Assembly: GCF_000474745.1 (NCBI RefSeq)
Contig: NZ_ASJR01000013.1
Span: 1-64,000 of the forward strand
From: Chitinivibrio alkaliphilus ACht1
Lineage (GTDB): Bacteria > Fibrobacterota > Chitinivibrionia > Chitinivibrionales > Chitinivibrionaceae
DNA: 64,000 bases
Direction: 5' to 3'
In this document: positions 24,384 through 34,614 of the stretch, in pieces
Numbering within the stretch: the stretch's first letter is position 1
How the letters are laid out: the number at the start of each line of letters is the position of its first letter
The notes under the pieces: generated by a model
Seen by the model: only the letters and a program-made list of their open reading frames with translations
Database searches by the model: none
What the model was told of the DNA's origin: nothing
Translations under genes and position numbers: made by a program

Positions 24384-26514
24384 GGGAAAGACCGATACGT
24401 TTCCTCTGCGTGTCCAGAGAGAGAATGCGTACCCTAACGAACTCCCCGGGAGCTATGACGTTCAAGGGATGCTCCACAAAATGGTCGCTGAGATGTGAAA
24501 TATGAATGAGCCCTTTCTCTCCAATTCCAAGGTCTACAAAGGCGCCGAAGTCTGTGACATTTACGACAACTCCTGAAATCTCCATCCCCGTATGGAGATC
24601 ATCCATGGAGAACACCCTTTGGTTAAACTCCGGAAGAGAGAATTCTTGACGGGGATCCAGGCCGGGGTTACGTAACTCAAAAAAAATATCTTCGAGGGTT
24701 TCTTTGTGAACCTTTCCAAACGTAAAAGTATGGGGCTGAATGTCCTCGAGAAGAGCCGGAGTGCTACACAGTTCTTCTATGGTGCAAGCAAGATGGCGGC
24801 AGATTTCTTCAACAAGGGGGTATTGTTCCGGGTGAATCCCTGTGTTTTCCAAGGGTGAATCTCCGTTTTTTACGCGGACAAACCCAACTGCTTGGGTGTA
24901 TCGCTGTGGCCCGATTCCTAGAACGGAACGGAGTTCGTGGCGACTGCTGAAGGGGCCTTTTTGGCTACGATGGGAAATAATATTCTGTGCCACGGTGCGA
25001 TTGAGGCCCGAGAGTGTAGCGAGGATATCTTCTGAGGCGGTATTGAGATCTGCACCGATACGATGAACCACTTGTTCCACCGTACGATGGAGGTTCTGTT
25101 GAAGGGCCTTTACAGGAACATCGTGCTGGTACTGTCCTAGTCCCAAAGCGTGTGGAGGAATCTTGATAAGTTCGCTTAAGGGGTCTTGTAGACGGCGTCC
25201 CAACGATATGGCGCTGCGCAGGGTAATATCATACTGAGGAAAGTCTTTTCTTCCTCGCACAGAGGCAGAATATACCGATGCCCCCGCTTCCTGCACCATA
25301 ACAAGGGATGGAGTGTCTGAAAGCTCCGGCAGAAGCTCACGTTGAAGAAATTTTCGCGTTTCTCGAGAGGCACAACCATTTCCCAAACCAATGAGCTTGG
25401 GATGATACGCTGTAATGATACGATGCAGTTCTTTTTTTGCCTGTGCCCGTTTGGAAGGTGAGGTGAGGTAGACTGTGGTAAGTTTGAGGGGCTCTCCAAC
25501 AGCGGAAAGAAGTGCGCATTTACAGCCGTGGGCATAGCCGGGATCCATGGCTAAAACAGGTACTGCCCCTGCGGGGGGAGCAAGGAGGGTCTTTTTGAGA
25601 TTTTGCGAAAAAATATCGATGGAGTGGCGGTGGGCGTGTTCCTCTGCTTCTCTGAGGACCTCTTTCTTTATGGCGGGAAGAAGGTCCTTGGAAAGAGCCG
25701 TGGTAATACAGCGGCGAATGAGGGAGGCGTAGGTTCCCTGGGGACGGAGAATGTTTTTTTCAATGTACGCCTCTGCCTGGGCGCGCGGGTACTCTATGCG
25801 AAGGGTTAGGAGTTTTTCTTTTTGTCCCCGCATCAGGGCTAAGAGGGCGTGCGGTTTTACCTGGTGAAGGGGAGATGAAAAACCGTCGTAGGTATCGGCA
25901 GTAGAGGAGCCTGCTGGTGCCTCTTTTTTCTTAGAGGCCCGTATGCTGCTTTTTTTACGAATCCGTGCGGTGAGCCATGAACGAAGGCGTCGGTTCTTGC
26001 GAAGCCGGTCTTGAATAATTTCTGCTGCCCCCGCAAGAACTTCTTGTTTTGTGGTATAGCCGAAGCGACGAGCACGGGACATATCAACCCATTCGGACCA
26101 GTTTGGCTGCTGTGAACCTTTTCGTGATGTCGAAATATGATCTGCCACAGGGGTAAGCCCTGCGCGACGCGCTGACTCTGCTTTCGTTGTACGACTCTGT
26201 TTAAATGGAAGATAGATCTGCTCCAACTCGCTTCTGCACGTTGCAGCGGCGAGAGCATGTATTACATCCTTGTGTAATAGATCTCGCTTCTTCAGTTCTT
26301 TTTCTATGGCATTTTTCCGTGCTATAAACGCGGTATACTCATGACAGTCATCTAAGAGTGTAAAAAGATCTTCTTCCGTGAGGGGAGCACACATTTCTTT
26401 ACGATACCGAGCAAGAAAATGCACCGTTGCTCCTGCATCAAAGGCGGCGGTACTATCTCGTATGACTTGTACGGGAAACCGCCGCTTATTCTGTATGTAG
26501 GTTGTGCGGTCCAT
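24337..26514 (-). CDS. tex: Tex-type RNA-binding transcription accessory protein
   Basis: 725-residue homologue of Tex/YhgF, a nucleic-acid-binding factor associated with transcription. The N-terminal domain carries FLARYRKEM, the middle YqgF/RNase-H-like domain reads VLAMDPGYAHGCKCALL, helix-hairpin-helix motifs follow (LSGLNRTVAQNII and LRSVLGIGPQRY), and an S1 RNA-binding domain ends the protein (about 640-715, GAFVDLGIGEKGLIHIS). Starts 3 bp after the lepA stop, so it is probably the last gene of greA-lepA-tex. An insertion of low complexity (KKKEAPAGSSTADTYDG, about 205-222) departs from typical Tex. Confidence 0.95.
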   Translation of the reverse strand: MDRTTYIQNKRRFPVQVIRDSTAAFDAGATVHFLARYRKEMCAPLTEEDLFTLLDDCHEYTAFIARKNAIEKELKKRDLLHKDVIHALAAATCRSELEQIYLPFKQSRTTKAESARRAGLTPVADHISTSRKGSQQPNWSEWVDMSRARRFGYTTKQEVLAGAAEIIQDRLRKNRRLRSWLTARIRKKSSIRASKKKEAPAGSSTADTYDGFSSPLHQVKPHALLALMRGQKEKLLTLRIEYPRAQAEAYIEKNILRPQGTYASLIRRCITTALSKDLLPAIKKEVLREAEEHAHRHSIDIFSQNLKKTLLAPPAGAVPVLAMDPGYAHGCKCALLSAVGEPLKLTTVYLTSPSKRAQAKKELHRIITAYHPKLIGLGNGCASRETRKFLQRELLPELSDTPSLVMVQEAGASVYSASVRGRKDFPQYDITLRSAISLGRRLQDPLSELIKIPPHALGLGQYQHDVPVKALQQNLHRTVEQVVHRIGADLNTASEDILATLSGLNRTVAQNIISHRSQKGPFSSRHELRSVLGIGPQRYTQAVGFVRVKNGDSPLENTGIHPEQYPLVEEICRHLACTIEELCSTPALLEDIQPHTFTFGKVHKETLEDIFFELRNPGLDPRQEFSLPEFNQRVFSMDDLHTGMEISGVVVNVTDFGAFVDLGIGEKGLIHISHLSDHFVEHPLNVIAPGEFVRVRILSLDTQRKRIGLSLIDETSPSFSQQSNA

Positions 26515-26517
26515 GGC

Positions 26518-28320
26518 TTAACTATTGCGATCAAGCACTGCGAGAAAGGCCTTTTGCGGCAATTCTATTTTCCCAATGCTTTTCATTTTTTTCTTCCCCT
26601 CTTTTTGTTTTTGCAAGAGCTTTTTCTTACGGCTGATATCACCGCCGTAACATTTTGCCGTCACATCTTTCCGATAGGCTTTCACCGTTGAACGGGCGAT
26701 TACCTTCGAGCCGATAGCCGCTTGAATGGCCACCTGAAACATTTGGCGGGGAATGAGCTCTTTGAGTTTTACTGTCAATTGCTGCCCAATGTGGTAGGCA
26801 TCATCACGATGCACAATGGTGGAAAAGGCATCTACGGGCTCCTTGTTTATGAGGATATCAAGGCGCACCAAGGCATCGGCGGAATACCCGTCAAATTCAT
26901 AATCCATGGAGGCATAGCCACTGGAGACGCTCTTGAGTTTGTCGAAAAAGTCAAGCATGAGTTCCGCCATGGGGATATGATAGTGGAGATTAACCCGGGT
27001 TGTCTCCAAATACTCCATATGATCGAGATTTCCCCGTTTTTCTTCACAGAGTTTCATAATAGCACCGGTATAGTCTGTGGGCGTAATAATCTGTACTTTT
27101 GCAATTGGTTCAAGAATGGTCTCTATATCGCCGGGGGCCGGGAGATCACCGGGACGTTCTACAAATCGTTCTTCACCGCTTTTGAGAATAATGTGGTAGA
27201 CCACATTGGGAACGGTGGTGATAATTTCAACATTGAATTCTCTTCGAAGTCGCTCTTGAGTAATTTCCATGTGTAGCAGTCCGAGAAAGCCCGTGCGAAA
27301 GCCAAACCCCAGGGCTTGAGAGGATTCAGGCTCAAAGGTAAGGGATGAGTCATTGAGTTTGAGTTTGTCCAAGGCTTGTCGAAGATTTTCATACTCTCCC
27401 TTGTCCACTGGGTAGAGCCCGCTAAATACCATGGGTTTTACCTCTTTATACCCTGTAATGGGAGTGTCGGAAGGATCCGCTATGGTGGTGATAGTATCAC
27501 CAATTTTTATATCGTCAAGCTCTTTTATGTTACAGATGACATATCCCACCTGCCCTGTGGTTAAGGTGGTGAGCGAGGTTCGTTTTAATCCGAGCCGCCC
27601 CAACTCAACAATCTCATATTCGCGATTGGTATGAAGAAACTTAATTTTATCACCCTTGGAAAGTTCACCCTCAAAGATACGGACATACGCGATTGCTCCG
27701 CGGTATGAATCGAACACGGAATCAAAGACCAAGGCTTCTGTTGTTGTTTTGCCGCTGTAGGAAGGGCCCGGTATGTCGTGAACAATTTGTTCCAAGATCT
27801 CCACAACTCCTTCGCCGGTTTTAGCGCTGCAGTGGAGTATCTCTTCCGGCTCAACTCCCAAGAGTTCAGCAACCTGCATTCCCACTTCTTCCGGCCGTGC
27901 AGAAGGAAGATCAACCTTGTTTAGCACGGGGAGTATGGTGAGATCATTATCCATGGCGAGGTAAATATTGGAAAGCGTTTGTGCTTCAATCCCCTGTGCA
28001 GCGTCAATAACAAGTATTGCGCCGTCACATGCTGCAAGGGAGCGGGATACCTCATAGGAAAAATCAACATGTCCGGGAGTATCAATGAGGTTCATATAAT
28101 ATTCCTGCCCATCCTGTGCTGTATATACCATCTGGATGGGGTGGGATTTTATGGTTATCCCCCGTTCTTTTTCCAAGTCCATATCATCAAGAAGCTGCTC
28201 CTGCATCTCGCGTTCCGAGATTGTCCCGGTGAGCTGAAGAAAGCGGTCTGCTAAGGTTGATTTTCCGTGGTCAATATGGGCAATAATTGAAAAGTTACGA
28301 ATATTTGCTATCTGTTTCAT
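26518..28320 (-). CDS. lepA: Elongation factor 4
   Basis: Ribosome-associated GTPase affecting translocation and initiation. 600 residues, the usual length, with G1 AHIDHGKST, G3 DTPGHVD, G4 NKVDLP and the LepA-specific C-terminal domain (KAYRKDVTAKCYGGDISRKKKLL, split here only for length). ATG 28320 has AAGGA upstream. It lies 19 bp downstream of greA. Confidence 0.98.
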   Translation of the reverse strand: MKQIANIRNFSIIAHIDHGKSTLADRFLQLTGTISEREMQEQLLDDMDLEKERGITIKSHPIQMVYTAQDGQEYYMNLIDTPGHVDFSYEVSRSLAACDGAILVIDAAQGIEAQTLSNIYLAMDNDLTILPVLNKVDLPSARPEEVGMQVAELLGVEPEEILHCSAKTGEGVVEILEQIVHDIPGPSYSGKTTTEALVFDSVFDSYRGAIAYVRIFEGELSKGDKIKFLHTNREYEIVELGRLGLKRTSLTTLTTGQVGYVICNIKELDDIKIGDTITTIADPSDTPITGYKEVKPMVFSGLYPVDKGEYENLRQALDKLKLNDSSLTFEPESSQALGFGFRTGFLGLLHMEITQERLRREFNVEIITTVPNVVYHIILKSGEERFVERPGDLPAPGDIETILEPIAKVQIITPTDYTGAIMKLCEEKRGNLDHMEYLETTRVNLHYHIPMAELMLDFFDKLKSVSSGYASMDYEFDGYSADALVRLDILINKEPVDAFSTIVHRDDAYHIGQQLTVKLKELIPRQMFQVAIQAAIGSKVIARSTVKAYRKDVTAKCYGGDISRKKKLLQKQKEGKKKMKSIGKIELPQKAFLAVLDRNS

Positions 28321-28339
28321 AAGTCCTTACTGAAATAAA

Positions 28340-28819
28340 TTACTGTACCTTGAGTATTTTGAATTCAATGGGGCCGTTTGGTGTATGGGCCGTTACAATA
28401 TCATCCACGGCGTGCCCCAAGAGTGCTTTTCCAATGGGAGATGTAACGGAAATTTTACCTGCCGTTGGATCTGATTCATCAGCGCCTACCAAGGTGTATT
28501 CCTCCACCATGTCAGGGTCATCCATATCTTCCGGTTCTACAATGGTCACCTGCGATCCAAATACAACAGAGTCACTGTCCTCCTTTTTTTCAAGGACCTG
28601 TGCACCGGAGAGTGTGGTTTCTAAATAGTGGATACGATCTTGAATGTGGCCCTGTTTTTCCCGCGCGGCATGGTATTCTGCATTTTCTTTTAAATCGCCT
28701 TCGGCGCGGGCTTCTGCAACACGAGAGATGATATCCGGGAGCTCAACCTTTTTTAAATGATCCAGTTCGTTGAAAAGATCATCAAACCCTTCTTGGGTCA
28801 TCACTTTTCTACCACTCAT
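28340..28819 (-). CDS. greA: Transcription elongation factor GreA
   Basis: Stimulates RNA cleavage by backtracked RNA polymerase. 159 residues: an N-terminal coiled coil with the functional acidic tip (EARAEGDLKENAEYHAARE) and an FKBP-like C-terminal domain (SPIGKALLGHAVDD). ATG 28819 is preceded by GGAG; the in-frame extension of 11 residues upstream is not conserved. First gene of greA-lepA-tex. Confidence 0.97.
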   Translation of the reverse strand: MSGRKVMTQEGFDDLFNELDHLKKVELPDIISRVAEARAEGDLKENAEYHAAREKQGHIQDRIHYLETTLSGAQVLEKKEDSDSVVFGSQVTIVEPEDMDDPDMVEEYTLVGADESDPTAGKISVTSPIGKALLGHAVDDIVTAHTPNGPIEFKILKVQ

Positions 28820-28923
28820 GTTTCTACTCTCCTCTAAAAAGTACAGATTCAAGCCCTAAAAATATATATATACAAAATCTTCTGTATATTAATGGTGCAA
28901 AGGTGTATATTTATCGAAGAGAA

Positions 28924-28929
28924 TATAAT
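28924..28929 (+). promoter_or_regulatory. Possible -10 element of fabI
   Basis: A consensus TATAAT lies 30 bp before the fabI ATG, in the 139-bp gap shared with greA. No good -35 box is found 16-18 bases upstream. Confidence 0.4.
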
Positions 28930-28958
28930 AGAAATAATTTCTTTCTGAGGGTGTTTAC

Positions 28959-29843
28959 ATGCTTGAAGTAGATCTTACTGGAAAGACCGCTTTTATAGCG
29001 GGTGTAGGCGATGATAAAGGGTTCGGTTGGGCCATCGCGAAGCGACTTAATCAGGCGGGTGCAACGGTATTAGTGGGTACGTGGCCTCCTGTATATGATA
29101 TGTTTAAGAAAATCCTTGAACGGGGAAAACTGGATACGGCTTTGGATGATGGTGGCACCCTTGAAATTGCTGACGTGTTTCCCCTTGATGCCGTGTATGA
29201 TACGATGAAAGATGTTCCGCGAGAAGTTCGTGAAAGTAAGCGGTATGCGCAACATGCTGTTTTTGCCTTGGAAGAAACGGCGAAGGCGGTGAAAAAGAAG
29301 TATGGAAAAATTGATATTCTTGTACATGCTCTAGCCAATGGACCGGAGGTGCACAAGGATCTTCTTGAAACAAGTAGAGAAGGGTATTTGACTGCCTTTT
29401 CCACTTCAGCATATTCCTTGGTTTCCTTAGTTCAGAAATTTGGCCCCGTCATGAATGAGGGGGGATCTGTGGTTTCTCTCACCTATCTTGCTGCAGATGG
29501 AACGGTTCCAGGGTATGGTGGCGGTATGGGTGCGGCAAAGGCAGCTTTGCAAAGTGATACACGAACCCTTGCCTTTGAGGCGGGCCGAAAATGGAATATT
29601 CGGGTGAATACCATTTCTGCAGGTCCTTTGCGCAGTCGGGCAGCCCGTGCCATTGGGTTTATTGACAAGGCAGTAAAATACAGCATGGCCAACGCCCCCT
29701 TAACACAAGATTTTACGGCCGATCATGTGGGGACAGCTGCGACATTTCTTCTTTCCCCCTTGGCAGGGGCAATAACCGGAACAACCATGTATGTTGATAA
29801 TGGATTGCATTCCATGGCCATGGCTCCAGCTGCCATAGAATAG
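28959..29843 (+). CDS. fabI: Enoyl-[acyl-carrier-protein] reductase
   Basis: NAD(P)H-dependent reductase of the last step of fatty-acid elongation. The 294-residue protein is longer than E. coli FabI and resembles the plant/chlamydial type, with an insertion after the second strand ([25 protein letters not shown]). The nucleotide motif [14 protein letters not shown] and the catalytic Tyr/Lys pair in [12 protein letters not shown] are present. GAGGG lies 8 bases before ATG. A terminator follows, so it is monocistronic. Confidence 0.95.
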   Translation: MLEVDLTGKTAFIAGVGDDKGFGWAIAKRLNQAGATVLVGTWPPVYDMFKKILERGKLDTALDDGGTLEIADVFPLDAVYDTMKDVPREVRESKRYAQHAVFALEETAKAVKKKYGKIDILVHALANGPEVHKDLLETSREGYLTAFSTSAYSLVSLVQKFGPVMNEGGSVVSLTYLAADGTVPGYGGGMGAAKAALQSDTRTLAFEAGRKWNIRVNTISAGPLRSRAARAIGFIDKAVKYSMANAPLTQDFTADHVGTAATFLLSPLAGAITGTTMYVDNGLHSMAMAPAAIE

Positions 29844-29865
29844 AACAACTATGCAGAAATGCTTC

Positions 29866-29893
29866 AAGCGATCTTGCGGGGTCGCTTTTTTTA
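29866..29893 (+). terminator. Terminator of fabI
   Basis: AAGCGATC pairs with GGTCGCTT (one G-T wobble) around TTGCGG and is followed by seven T. It lies between fabI and argG. Confidence 0.8.
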
Positions 29894-29936
29894 TAACTAC
29901 AGCTCAATAATTGAAATAGATAAAAAGGAGACACCT

Positions 29937-31151
29937 ATGGCAAAGCAAAAATGTGTTCTCGCCTACTCCGGTGGGTTGGATACATCTGTAATGATTCAGT
30001 GGCTGATTGACACCTTTGATTGTGAGGTTATTGCCGTGTGCGGTAACCTGGGACAAAAGGATGAGCTTGAAGGGCTCGAAGAAAAGGCCCTGAAAACCGG
30101 TGCGGTGAAGGCATATATTGAGGATTTGCAGGAAGAATATATTACCGACTACATATACCCTGTTTTAAAAGCAGGAGCAGTATATGAAAACAAGTATCTT
30201 CTTGGAACAAGTCATGGTCGCCCTCTTATTGCAAAGCGTATGGTGGAGATTGCCCGCAAAGAAGGCGCAACCATGGTAGCCCATGGAGCCACGGGAAAAG
30301 GGAATGATCAGGTTCGTTTTGAGCTTACCTTCATGGCCTTAGCTCCCGATCTCACGATTATTTCTCCATGGAAAGATGACCGATGGACCCTCACGTCTCG
30401 TGAAGAGTGTATTGAGTATGCGGAAGCGCATAATATTCCCCTTACGGTATCAAAGGAGAAAATCTATTCCGAGGATGCAAATATCTGGCATATCAGCCAC
30501 GAAGGAGGCGAGCTCGAAGATCCGGGAAATGAACCCCTCGATACTGTTTATACAAAGTCTACTCTTTTGGAGGAAGCCCCTGATACACCAGAATATGTGG
30601 AGATTGACTTTGAAAAAGGTGTTCCTGTTGGTATCGATGGTGAACGGATGAGTTCTGCCCTTGCTCTTGTGGAAAAATTGAACAACCTTGGAGCAAAACA
30701 CGCTATTGGGCAAATTGATATTGTTGAAAACCGTTTGGTCGGAATTAAGTCTCGTGGTGTCTATGAGACTCCCGGTGGGACAATCCTCTATGCAGCACAC
30801 CAGAATCTCGAAGAATTGACCTTAGATCGAGATACTTTTCATGAAAAGCAAAAGCTTGCCTTAACCTATGCCGACCTCGTGTATGATGGAAAATGGTTTA
30901 CCCCACTTCGGGAAGCTATTGATGCCTTTGTTGATTCTACGCAGGAGAGTGTTACTGGGAAGGTCCGTCTGAAGCTTTACAAGGGAAATATTGTTCCGGC
31001 CGGTGCGTGGTCGAAGAATTCTCTATATGTCGATGAACTTGCTTCCTTTGACGATGTTGAATTGTATGATCAAAAGGATGCCGGTGGGTTTATTCGGTGC
31101 TTTGGCCTTCCCATGAAGGTTGAAGGAATGCGTCATCGTAAGGAATTGTAA
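29937..31151 (+). CDS. argG: Argininosuccinate synthase
   Basis: Condenses citrulline and aspartate, using ATP, in arginine synthesis. 404 residues with the PP-loop motif [11 protein letters not shown], the [13 protein letters not shown] segment and the [13 protein letters not shown] substrate-binding region. ATG 29937 has AAAAGGAG at ideal spacing. Monocistronic between two terminators; no other arginine genes are in the window. Confidence 0.97.
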   Translation: MAKQKCVLAYSGGLDTSVMIQWLIDTFDCEVIAVCGNLGQKDELEGLEEKALKTGAVKAYIEDLQEEYITDYIYPVLKAGAVYENKYLLGTSHGRPLIAKRMVEIARKEGATMVAHGATGKGNDQVRFELTFMALAPDLTIISPWKDDRWTLTSREECIEYAEAHNIPLTVSKEKIYSEDANIWHISHEGGELEDPGNEPLDTVYTKSTLLEEAPDTPEYVEIDFEKGVPVGIDGERMSSALALVEKLNNLGAKHAIGQIDIVENRLVGIKSRGVYETPGGTILYAAHQNLEELTLDRDTFHEKQKLALTYADLVYDGKWFTPLREAIDAFVDSTQESVTGKVRLKLYKGNIVPAGAWSKNSLYVDELASFDDVELYDQKDAGGFIRCFGLPMKVEGMRHRKEL

Positions 31152-31173
31152 TACTACGGTCTGTCACCCCCCC

Positions 31174-31208
31174 CAAAAAAAAAGGAAGTGAGTCACTTCC
31201 TTTTTTTT
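31174..31208 (+). terminator. Terminator of argG (symmetrical)
   Basis: GGAAGTG and CACTTCC pair around AGT, extended by A and T runs on the two sides, so it could act in both directions. A run of eight C precedes it. Confidence 0.85.
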
Positions 31209-31210
31209 GC

Positions 31211-31239
31211 TTGTCTCTTCCCTGCTGATACGGTATAAT
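31211..31239 (+). promoter_or_regulatory. Promoter of the four-gene signalling operon
   Basis: TTGTCT (31211-31216) and perfect TATAAT (31234-31239) are separated by 17 bases and start immediately after the argG terminator, about 34 bp before the first ATG. Confidence 0.85.
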
Positions 31240-31272
31240 TTTTATTAGTAGGGTTGTTTGTGTGAGGCATGC

Positions 31273-32514
31273 ATGCGTTTTCTTATTGTAGATGATGATC
31301 TGCTCATATGTGAGAATCTTCAGCGTATATTACAGGAAAAAGGCTTTTCCGTAGATTCCTTTACGTCATCCCGTGAAGGCCTTGCGTTTCTGCAAACCCT
31401 TTCTTTGCATGATTACGTTCTCATTTTACTTGATTTTAATATGCCGAAACTTTCCGGAGGAGAGTTTCTGCAAGAGTTGTCCCGGTTAGACCGAAAATAT
31501 CACACCTATGTTATTATGATGACCGGCGCCTTTGATAGCGATGAGAAATTAGTACAATCACTGCATGCGGGGGCCGATGATTTTCTCCAAAAACCGTTTC
31601 AATTTGCCGTGGCAGAGGCGAAAATATCTGCAGGAGTGCGGTCCTTTGAATTGCGTCGGCAAGTAGATATCCATACAAAGGAGTTGCAGGAAAAAAATGA
31701 AGAACTCCGACGGTCCTATGCAGAAATCTCCCGGACGCAGGCACGATTGGTCCAACAGGAAAAAATGGCTTCCTTGGGAGAATTAGCCGCAGGTATCGCT
31801 CATGAAATAAATAACCCCCTCGGTTTCATAAAAAGCAATCACGAAACCCTCTTTGAATATCGCGATTGGGTTGAAGCGCTTATCGCAACGCTTCGAAACG
31901 GCAATGGGTTACCCGTAGAAGATGCCAGAGAACTTGATTTTGTCCGTGCTGATGCCGATACGCTTTTGCGAGAAAATAGAGAGGGGATTGAGCGGATTGA
32001 GAATATTGTCAAAAATATGAAGCACTTTGCACGGTATGATAAAGAGCGAATTATGGAGCTCCATGATGTGCGTGATCTTATTCGTAGCACCCTTGTTATA
32101 GCACGAAATCGAATTAAATATATTGCCGATATCCGTCTTGATCTACAGGAGGTTCCCTCTGTTCCTCTTGTGGCTGGTGAGGTTAATCAGGTTCTTCTGA
32201 ATCTCCTTATTAACGCCGTACAGTCTATAGAGGAGAAGGGCGGGGAGAGTGGGAGTATTACCATTCGCACCTTTGCCGAGTCTTCTTCGGTGGTGTGTGC
32301 CATTACCGATACGGGGACCGGTATTGCTGAGTCTGATGAACGTCGGGTCTTTGACCTTTTTTACACTACGAAAACAGCACGTGGGGGGAGCGGTCTTGGC
32401 TTGAGTATTTCCTACGATATTATCGTCCAAAAACATGGTGGCGATATGTGGTTTGAATCGGAGGTTGGAGTGGGTACAACTTTTTTTATTGCCCTTCCTA
32501 TGGGGGATTCATGA
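31273..32514 (+). CDS. Receiver-histidine kinase fusion (REC-HisKA-HATPase)
   Basis: 413-residue soluble signalling protein without membrane segments. The N-terminal receiver (1-120) has the acidic pair in IVDDDLL and phospho-acceptor Asp54 (LLDFNMP). A coiled coil (about 130-165) leads to HisKA with His177 (AAGIAHEINNP) and an HATPase_c domain (LNLLINAVQS, DTGTGIAE, GGSGLGLS). Such proteins receive a phosphoryl group from another kinase or autophosphorylate in response to their receiver state. ATG 31273 has GAGG five bases upstream. Its TGA overlaps the next ATG, and the three following genes form one operon with it. Confidence 0.92.
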   Translation: MRFLIVDDDLLICENLQRILQEKGFSVDSFTSSREGLAFLQTLSLHDYVLILLDFNMPKLSGGEFLQELSRLDRKYHTYVIMMTGAFDSDEKLVQSLHAGADDFLQKPFQFAVAEAKISAGVRSFELRRQVDIHTKELQEKNEELRRSYAEISRTQARLVQQEKMASLGELAAGIAHEINNPLGFIKSNHETLFEYRDWVEALIATLRNGNGLPVEDARELDFVRADADTLLRENREGIERIENIVKNMKHFARYDKERIMELHDVRDLIRSTLVIARNRIKYIADIRLDLQEVPSVPLVAGEVNQVLLNLLINAVQSIEEKGGESGSITIRTFAESSSVVCAITDTGTGIAESDERRVFDLFYTTKTARGGSGLGLSISYDIIVQKHGGDMWFESEVGVGTTFFIALPMGDS

Positions 32515-33710
32515 AAAAAAATATTCTCATTGTCGATAGTGAAATTAATATTATTCACTCCTTACAACGTTGTTTTCGTTCTGAGGAGTATGAGCTGGAG
32601 TCGGCTCAAACACTCTCTGATGCTGAAGAGGTTTTAGATCGTTTCTCTCCCGATATGCTTATTATCGATATCACCATTGATCATATGCATGGACGACGAT
32701 TTATTGCGGATACAAAAATGCTGTATCCCTCTCTCCTTGTCATTGTTTTAACAGCCTATACAGATGAAAATACGGCCATAGAGTGTGTCACTGATAACCT
32801 TGCAAAATTATACATTCCAAAACCGTGGGACAATACCCTTCTTCGGCAGAAAGTGTATTATCTCTTTAAGCTGTATGACGATATGCAACACTCTGTTGCC
32901 ATAGAGGTGCTTGCGGACAATTTTGACTTGATGGAATTGCCCCGCAGTTATATCAAGATACATTCCATGATTATGGAAGATCGTGATATGGAAGATATTT
33001 CAGCGGAGGTGGAAAAAGATCCAGTACTGTCTTCAAAGCTTCTCTCCTTGGTAAATACGGCATTTTTTGGTCTTTCTATTTCATCGGTGCGTAAGGCGGT
33101 ATCATACCTTGGGCTCGATGCCCTTGAAACCGTTCTTCTTTCTATAAAACTCTTTGATACCTATACTGCGGAAGATTGTTTGTCTTCGGATATGACAGAT
33201 ATTTGGGAGCATTCAAATCAGGTAAACTGCCTCTTTTCATATCTTTACTCTCAGCTTATGGGAGAAAAGCCCCCCGAAACCTACTCTGTGGCAGGATTAC
33301 TCCATGATTTAGGGAAGATTATTATGATGAATATCGATTTTGAGAAATATGAGTATTGCTATGGCGGTGAAACCAGTTTTGGCGCTTCTCGGGAGTGTGA
33401 ACGCCAATTTTTTGGAATTGGTCACGAAGAACTCGGTGCCTTTGCCATGGACTGGTGGAATCTTCCACAAGAACTCATAGAAACGGCCCTGTATCACCAT
33501 GAACCGGAAAACAGAAATGTCACTGACCCGGTTGCCATAGGGCTGATTCACGTGGCTGATCAGCTTTCATCTCATATACATGCAGGTACCCTGGATGAGT
33601 TTTTTTCATCTGAGCTACCTCTTTGTTCACTCTTTTCTGTTTCCAAGGAAAAACTCATAACCATAGTGGAACATTTTCTCTGTGATGAAAGCGAGGGGTA
33701 TCATGGGTAA
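32511..33710 (+). CDS. Receiver-HDOD domain protein
   Basis: 399-residue protein with an N-terminal receiver (1-120; Asp53 in MLIIDIT, Lys in PKPW) and an HDOD domain (about 140-350). HDOD is a non-catalytic HD-like fold linked to cyclic-dinucleotide, chemotaxis and stress signalling; an HD-like stretch GLLHDLGK occurs near 266, so a residual HD phosphohydrolase character is possible. Starts inside the previous stop (ATGA) and overlaps the next gene by 8 bp, so the three receiver genes are tightly coupled. Confidence 0.9.
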   Translation: MKKNILIVDSEINIIHSLQRCFRSEEYELESAQTLSDAEEVLDRFSPDMLIIDITIDHMHGRRFIADTKMLYPSLLVIVLTAYTDENTAIECVTDNLAKLYIPKPWDNTLLRQKVYYLFKLYDDMQHSVAIEVLADNFDLMELPRSYIKIHSMIMEDRDMEDISAEVEKDPVLSSKLLSLVNTAFFGLSISSVRKAVSYLGLDALETVLLSIKLFDTYTAEDCLSSDMTDIWEHSNQVNCLFSYLYSQLMGEKPPETYSVAGLLHDLGKIIMMNIDFEKYEYCYGGETSFGASRECERQFFGIGHEELGAFAMDWWNLPQELIETALYHHEPENRNVTDPVAIGLIHVADQLSSHIHAGTLDEFFSSELPLCSLFSVSKEKLITIVEHFLCDESEGYHG

Positions 33711-34611
33711 GATTCTTTTTGTTGATGACGAAAAAAGTATCCTGAATTCTTTAAAGCGGGTCTTCTTTGGATTATCTCAGTATGAGCCGCTCTTTATGGA
33801 TGATCCAGAGGATGCCCTTGAGTGTGTTCGTGAAGGAGGCATACATGTGGTGGTTTCGGATATAAAAATGCCACAGATGTCCGGGATTGCCGTACTTGAT
33901 GCGGTACGGGAAATTGATCCAGATATTGTTCGTATTGCTCTTTCTGGTAATGCGGAGATGCAGGATATCATAGAAGCCGTTAATCGGGGTGATATTTGGC
34001 GATATATTGATAAACCCTGGGATCGGCAAAAACTATTAATGACCATGAAAAACGCCCTTGAGTTATTCGATAAGAAAAAGGAGAGCAAACGTCTATTTCT
34101 TGCCTTGGAGGAGAAAAAGAGTGAGCTGGAGAAAATTAATCGTAATCTTGAATCCATGGTTGCCATGCGAACAAAGCTTCTTGAAGAACGAACACGCATT
34201 ATGAACCTCATTATTAATGATGAACCCTTGGAGACGGTTTTTCGTGCAGTTGCAGAAAATCTTGTGTTTTTTGGGAAGGCACGGGTAGTACAAATAAACT
34301 CACCATATTTGGAGGCTACCTTTATATATCCTGCGGACGCACAGGTTGATCAGGTGGTAACTGAAGGGGAGTTTAATAAGGCTGGGTTTTCTGTGCAAGG
34401 TGACTGTACGGTAGTCTCTCGTTTGCGGAAGAACCGGAAAAATCTCGGATATCTTATGCTGAAAGATATTGACAAGAAAGATATTTCCGAACTATATCCC
34501 ATTATTGAAACCTTTGCAAACTTAGTTATTATTTACTTGTATCAACAAAAAACTCTGGCAGATCTTCCTCGGGTCTTGCAGCAGTTGGATTCTATTATAG
34601 AGTCGTCTTGA
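33703..34611 (+). CDS. Response regulator with unknown C-terminal output
   Basis: 302 residues. The receiver (1-120) has phospho-acceptor Asp53 (VVSDIKMPQMSG) and the ALSGNAE and KPWDRQKL segments typical of RpfG-like regulators. A coiled coil (about 125-170) follows, and the C-terminal 130 residues look like a degenerate GAF-type sensor domain (EPLETVFRAVAENLVFFGKARVV) rather than DNA-binding or HD-GYP output. ATG 33703 behind GAGGGG is preferred to upstream in-frame codons. Probably a sensing or docking partner of the adjacent kinase. Confidence 0.85.
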   Translation: MGKILFVDDEKSILNSLKRVFFGLSQYEPLFMDDPEDALECVREGGIHVVVSDIKMPQMSGIAVLDAVREIDPDIVRIALSGNAEMQDIIEAVNRGDIWRYIDKPWDRQKLLMTMKNALELFDKKKESKRLFLALEEKKSELEKINRNLESMVAMRTKLLEERTRIMNLIINDEPLETVFRAVAENLVFFGKARVVQINSPYLEATFIYPADAQVDQVVTEGEFNKAGFSVQGDCTVVSRLRKNRKNLGYLMLKDIDKKDISELYPIIETFANLVIIYLYQQKTLADLPRVLQQLDSIIESS

Positions 34612-34614
34612 CCG

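Noticed and set aside
26722-27276. 184-residue frame antisense to lepA
   Set aside because: Shadow of a highly conserved gene.
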